From Mucilaginibacter sp. (lineage in GTDB: Bacteria > Bacteroidota > Bacteroidia > Sphingobacteriales > Sphingobacteriaceae): DNA of 64,000 bases. Location: positions 124,001 through 188,000 of the forward strand of contig NZ_JANYGQ010000005.1 in the NCBI RefSeq assembly GCF_025359345.1, read 5' to 3'. The notes beneath the pieces are model-generated. The model made no database searches. It was not told where the DNA came from and saw nothing but the letters and a program-made list of their open reading frames with translations. Each line of letters opens with the position of its first letter. The stretch's first letter is position 1. Below are positions 61,526 to 64,000 of this stretch, piece after piece. Position numbers and translations under genes: made by a program.

Positions 61526-64000
61526 TTATTTGGTTCCCAGTCCCACCCACTGTTTCTCTAAATTCCAGCCCTCAACCAAAACTTTTGGCTGTACGCCACC
61601 TAATTTGGCTACCGGGGCGCTTACAGAAACTGTAATACTTTCGTGCGGGGCAAGGGTAAAGTAATTTGCCGACCAGTAGCTTGGCATAACTTCTTCGCCA
61701 TTAGCCATTAGCTGAGGGCGCACAAAAAATGCCAGTTTGCCGGTGTTATTGGTGAGCTGCATTGTCCACTTGTTTTCTGCGGCGCCTTTTTCGGCACCCA
61801 ACACCTTCACATCAACTTTGGTTGGGGCAAGGTTGTTTAATTCGGTAAGGTTGTTACCAGGCGCAAGCCAGTACACGTTATGTGACACTGTTTTACCTGC
61901 CGCGTTGGTTAAATTAAGCACTACAAAGCTTACGCCTTTTGCAGCAATAAGCGCTTCTTTTAGTTTGATGACCTCCTGTGTGCCTTCATCGGCAAAACCA
62001 ATATGGCTTATGCTGAATGAGTTTAGTCTTTTGCTGTCGATATCAAAAATTTCGGCTTTAGCACTTAGTACGCCGGTCGCATGGTGCATCCGGTTTATTA
62101 CAGCCGCAGTGGAGTCGTTTTGATTGAATTGGATATGTAATGGCTCCACTGCATTTTGCATAGCGTAGTAGCCTGCATTTGGCTCCAGGTACCAATCGTA
62201 TATCTGCCAGACCACGCTTGGCAGGGCTGCATTCAGTTTCCAAAGCATTACGCCTCCGGTCTCAGTTAACTTATGGCCGGCTGCTTCGAATATACCCTGG
62301 TAACCAACGGCATTCATCAATTGCATCTTGTCCGAAAAGTTTACCATAGTTGCCGGCTGTCCATACCGTGTCACCATCTCGCTGATGTAATTGTCAAATT
62401 GCGCGGCTCCGGTGGCAGCATCGTGGTAACCCCAAGTGTTGTTAAGCGGGAAAGGCAATTTTGTGTCCCACACCAGGTTAGGGATAGTTTTAGCCAATGT
62501 AGTATAAGGCGGCTGCGATGGCAGGCCGGTTTCATCTTTAAATACCCAATCGCCGCCAACGTCCGCTTTCTTGTAGTACACTTTAGGGTCTTGCCAATTG
62601 TACGGGCCTCCACTATAAACACCCGATGCCTGATCGTCGGGCCAGGAGCCTTTCCAGCCGGCCGGCAGTTTGGCAAAGCCCGATGAGCTTGGGATGTAAG
62701 GGCGGGTGCCGTCAAGGTTAATGATTGCATCGCGCATGGCATCATATAATTCCTTGCGGGCGTGGCCTTCATTACCACCTGTCCACACCAATAAGCTCGG
62801 GTGGTTGCGGATGCGGTAAATAGTACTGGTAACGTTTTTTACAAATATATTTCCTTCCAGCGGCCAATCCGGTGAACCTTTAAATTCACCCTGGGTATCG
62901 CCGGTAACCCAAAAGTCCGACCATACCATTTCGCCATATTTATCGGCAGCGTTCCAAAATGCGTCAGGCGGGGTAACTCCCCCTCCCCAAATCCTCACCA
63001 AATTCACATTTGCGTTGCGGCAAAGGTGCATTTCATAATCATAACGGGCCGAATCGCGGTTTACCATCATATCAGGCACCCAGGCGCCGCCATTAAGGTG
63101 TACCCGTTTTCCATTTACAAAAAATTCGCGGCGCAAAAAATTGCCAACCATAGTGCCCTTTGAGCTTACCGTCCGTATGCCGAACACAAACGACGTGTCG
63201 TCTGCAATGCCATTGGCCGTAGTATATTGCAGGCGTATGCGGTAAAGGTTTGCCCTACCGTAGCCATTTGGCCACCATAAGTGCGGCTTTTGTATGGCCA
63301 ACTGGCTTACTTTAGCTGCGTCAAGGCTAACATCGGCAGAGCCGCTTGCGTTAATATTCACGTTTTGCGAAAACTGAACAGGCAGTCCGGTAAAATTCTC
63401 GGGTTTTATTGTTACGGTTAGTTTGCCGTTTTGCGCCGTATCGCTGTGGTTTGATAGTGTTAAGTTTAATGATAGTTTGGCAACGCTTGTATCGGGCAGG
63501 TTTGCCAGGTCGGTTACCAATTTAGGCCGGCCAATAGTTACCGCGCCGGTTGTGCGCAGATAAACCGGTTGCCATATACCCATGTTACGGTCGCGCACTG
63601 GCGGAATCCAATCCCAGCCTACGGAGCAAAGCATGGTTACGTTTTTTCCGATATCCCCCGTAGGGCCACCATTTTCATAAAATGGCCCTAATGCTTTTAG
63701 TTGTTCTTTTGCGGGATAGCCCGGGTAATCCAGCGGATATATCTTAACTGCCAGCGCATTGTCGCCACCTGCATTTACTGCATTCGTTACATCCAGGTTA
63801 TAATCAGCAAACATGCCTGCCATTTGGGCACTGTCGGCAATTTGTTTACCATTAACCCAAACCGCCGCACGGTAATTTATTCCCTTAAATATCAACTGGA
63901 AATGACGGCCCTTGTCGCCGGCAGGCACTTTAAATGTGGTTCGGTACCAATATGGTTTTTTCCATGGATTGGGGTCATTTGGTAAATGGCTGTATTGTTC
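61526..64000 (-). CDS. GH2-family glycoside hydrolase, 5' partial
   Basis: The frame is open through the window end, so at least 825 residues are present and the N-terminus is missing; the GTG at 63928 is internal. Domains are a galactose-binding-like sandwich (YWYRTTFKVPAG, AVWVNGKQIADSA), an Ig-like domain, then the TIM barrel with FFVNGKRVHLNGGAWVPDM, the acid/base N-E in VWTGGNEGHA and a candidate nucleophile in KDETGLPSQPPY. The pattern resembles beta-mannosidase or exo-beta-glucosaminidase branches of GH2 rather than LacZ; here NE is kept, unlike the Asp acid of exo-glucosaminidases. Two unknown lipoproteins follow on the same strand. Confidence 0.85.
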   Translation of the reverse strand, partial: EQYSHLPNDPNPWKKPYWYRTTFKVPAGDKGRHFQLIFKGINYRAAVWVNGKQIADSAQMAGMFADYNLDVTNAVNAGGDNALAVKIYPLDYPGYPAKEQLKALGPFYENGGPTGDIGKNVTMLCSVGWDWIPPVRDRNMGIWQPVYLRTTGAVTIGRPKLVTDLANLPDTSVAKLSLNLTLSNHSDTAQNGKLTVTIKPENFTGLPVQFSQNVNINASGSADVSLDAAKVSQLAIQKPHLWWPNGYGRANLYRIRLQYTTANGIADDTSFVFGIRTVSSKGTMVGNFLRREFFVNGKRVHLNGGAWVPDMMVNRDSARYDYEMHLCRNANVNLVRIWGGGVTPPDAFWNAADKYGEMVWSDFWVTGDTQGEFKGSPDWPLEGNIFVKNVTSTIYRIRNHPSLLVWTGGNEGHARKELYDAMRDAIINLDGTRPYIPSSSGFAKLPAGWKGSWPDDQASGVYSGGPYNWQDPKVYYKKADVGGDWVFKDETGLPSQPPYTTLAKTIPNLVWDTKLPFPLNNTWGYHDAATGAAQFDNYISEMVTRYGQPATMVNFSDKMQLMNAVGYQGIFEAAGHKLTETGGVMLWKLNAALPSVVWQIYDWYLEPNAGYYAMQNAVEPLHIQFNQNDSTAAVINRMHHATGVLSAKAEIFDIDSKRLNSFSISHIGFADEGTQEVIKLKEALIAAKGVSFVVLNLTNAAGKTVSHNVYWLAPGNNLTELNNLAPTKVDVKVLGAEKGAAENKWTMQLTNNTGKLAFFVRPQLMANGEEVMPSYWSANYFTLAPHESITVSVSAPVAKLGGVQPKVLVEGWNLEKQWVGLGTK

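Overview
The window reads as chromosomal DNA from a glycan-degrading member of the Bacteroidota, most likely family Sphingobacteriaceae (Mucilaginibacter or Pedobacter type). Evidence: a SusC/SusD pair, many secreted glycoside hydrolases, Cys-lipoproteins, DUF3943 and DUF5916 proteins, a glycine-rich RRM protein, promoters fitting the Bacteroidota pattern TTG-N19/20-TAnnTTTG, and weak Shine-Dalgarno sites. No rRNA, tRNA, CRISPR array, phage or transposase gene was found. The genus is inference.

Layout. 1-4255: end of a DHFR-like gene, a small zinc-ribbon membrane protein and a large BNR/sortilin-like secreted protein. 4693-16975: a carbohydrate locus made of a sugar kinase, a LacI-type regulator, aldose 1-epimerase, a GH109-type NAD-dependent glycosidase, SusC, SusD and a GH35 beta-galactosidase. 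Five copies of the palindrome CAAACGTTTG lie only in the gene-free gaps of this locus and mark it as one LacI regulon. The enzymes suggest breakdown of a glycan containing GalNAc and galactose. 17359-23425: a mono-haem c-type cytochrome and a single-chain xanthine-dehydrogenase-like molybdoenzyme. 23601-25536: a phytanoyl-CoA dioxygenase (PhyH) gene broken by one in-frame stop, divergent from an AraC regulator; the same AraC/PhyH pair recurs intact at 38953-40791. 25846-33864: small membrane proteins, a purple-acid-phosphatase-like enzyme, a ThuA-like protein, a DUF5916 protein, a DUF5009 acyltransferase with a 42-codon ORF behind it, and an RRM protein. 33994-38700: a GreA/B-like protein, an esterase, an atypical GH13 enzyme, a repeat cluster and a second DHFR-like protein.

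40907-53963: DUF3943 protein with a perfect 30-bp palindrome over its start codon, an SDR lacking the catalytic Tyr/Lys, an MMPL-type transporter, dgkA-recO, then a tripartite RND efflux operon (TolC, pump, adaptor) divergent from a LysR regulator. 54185-64000: GH8 enzyme, HigB/HigA toxin-antitoxin with its own operator, flavin amine oxidase behind a membrane-anchored AraC regulator, two tandem paralogous lipoproteins of unknown family, and a GH2 enzyme running off the window end.

Gaps hold several families of imperfect inverted repeats, notably between convergent genes, and two copies of a 146-158 bp palindromic element. The most notable signals are the LacI regulon, the cytochrome/molybdoenzyme pair, the duplicated AraC/PhyH module, the 30-bp palindrome, and the tandem lipoprotein family.
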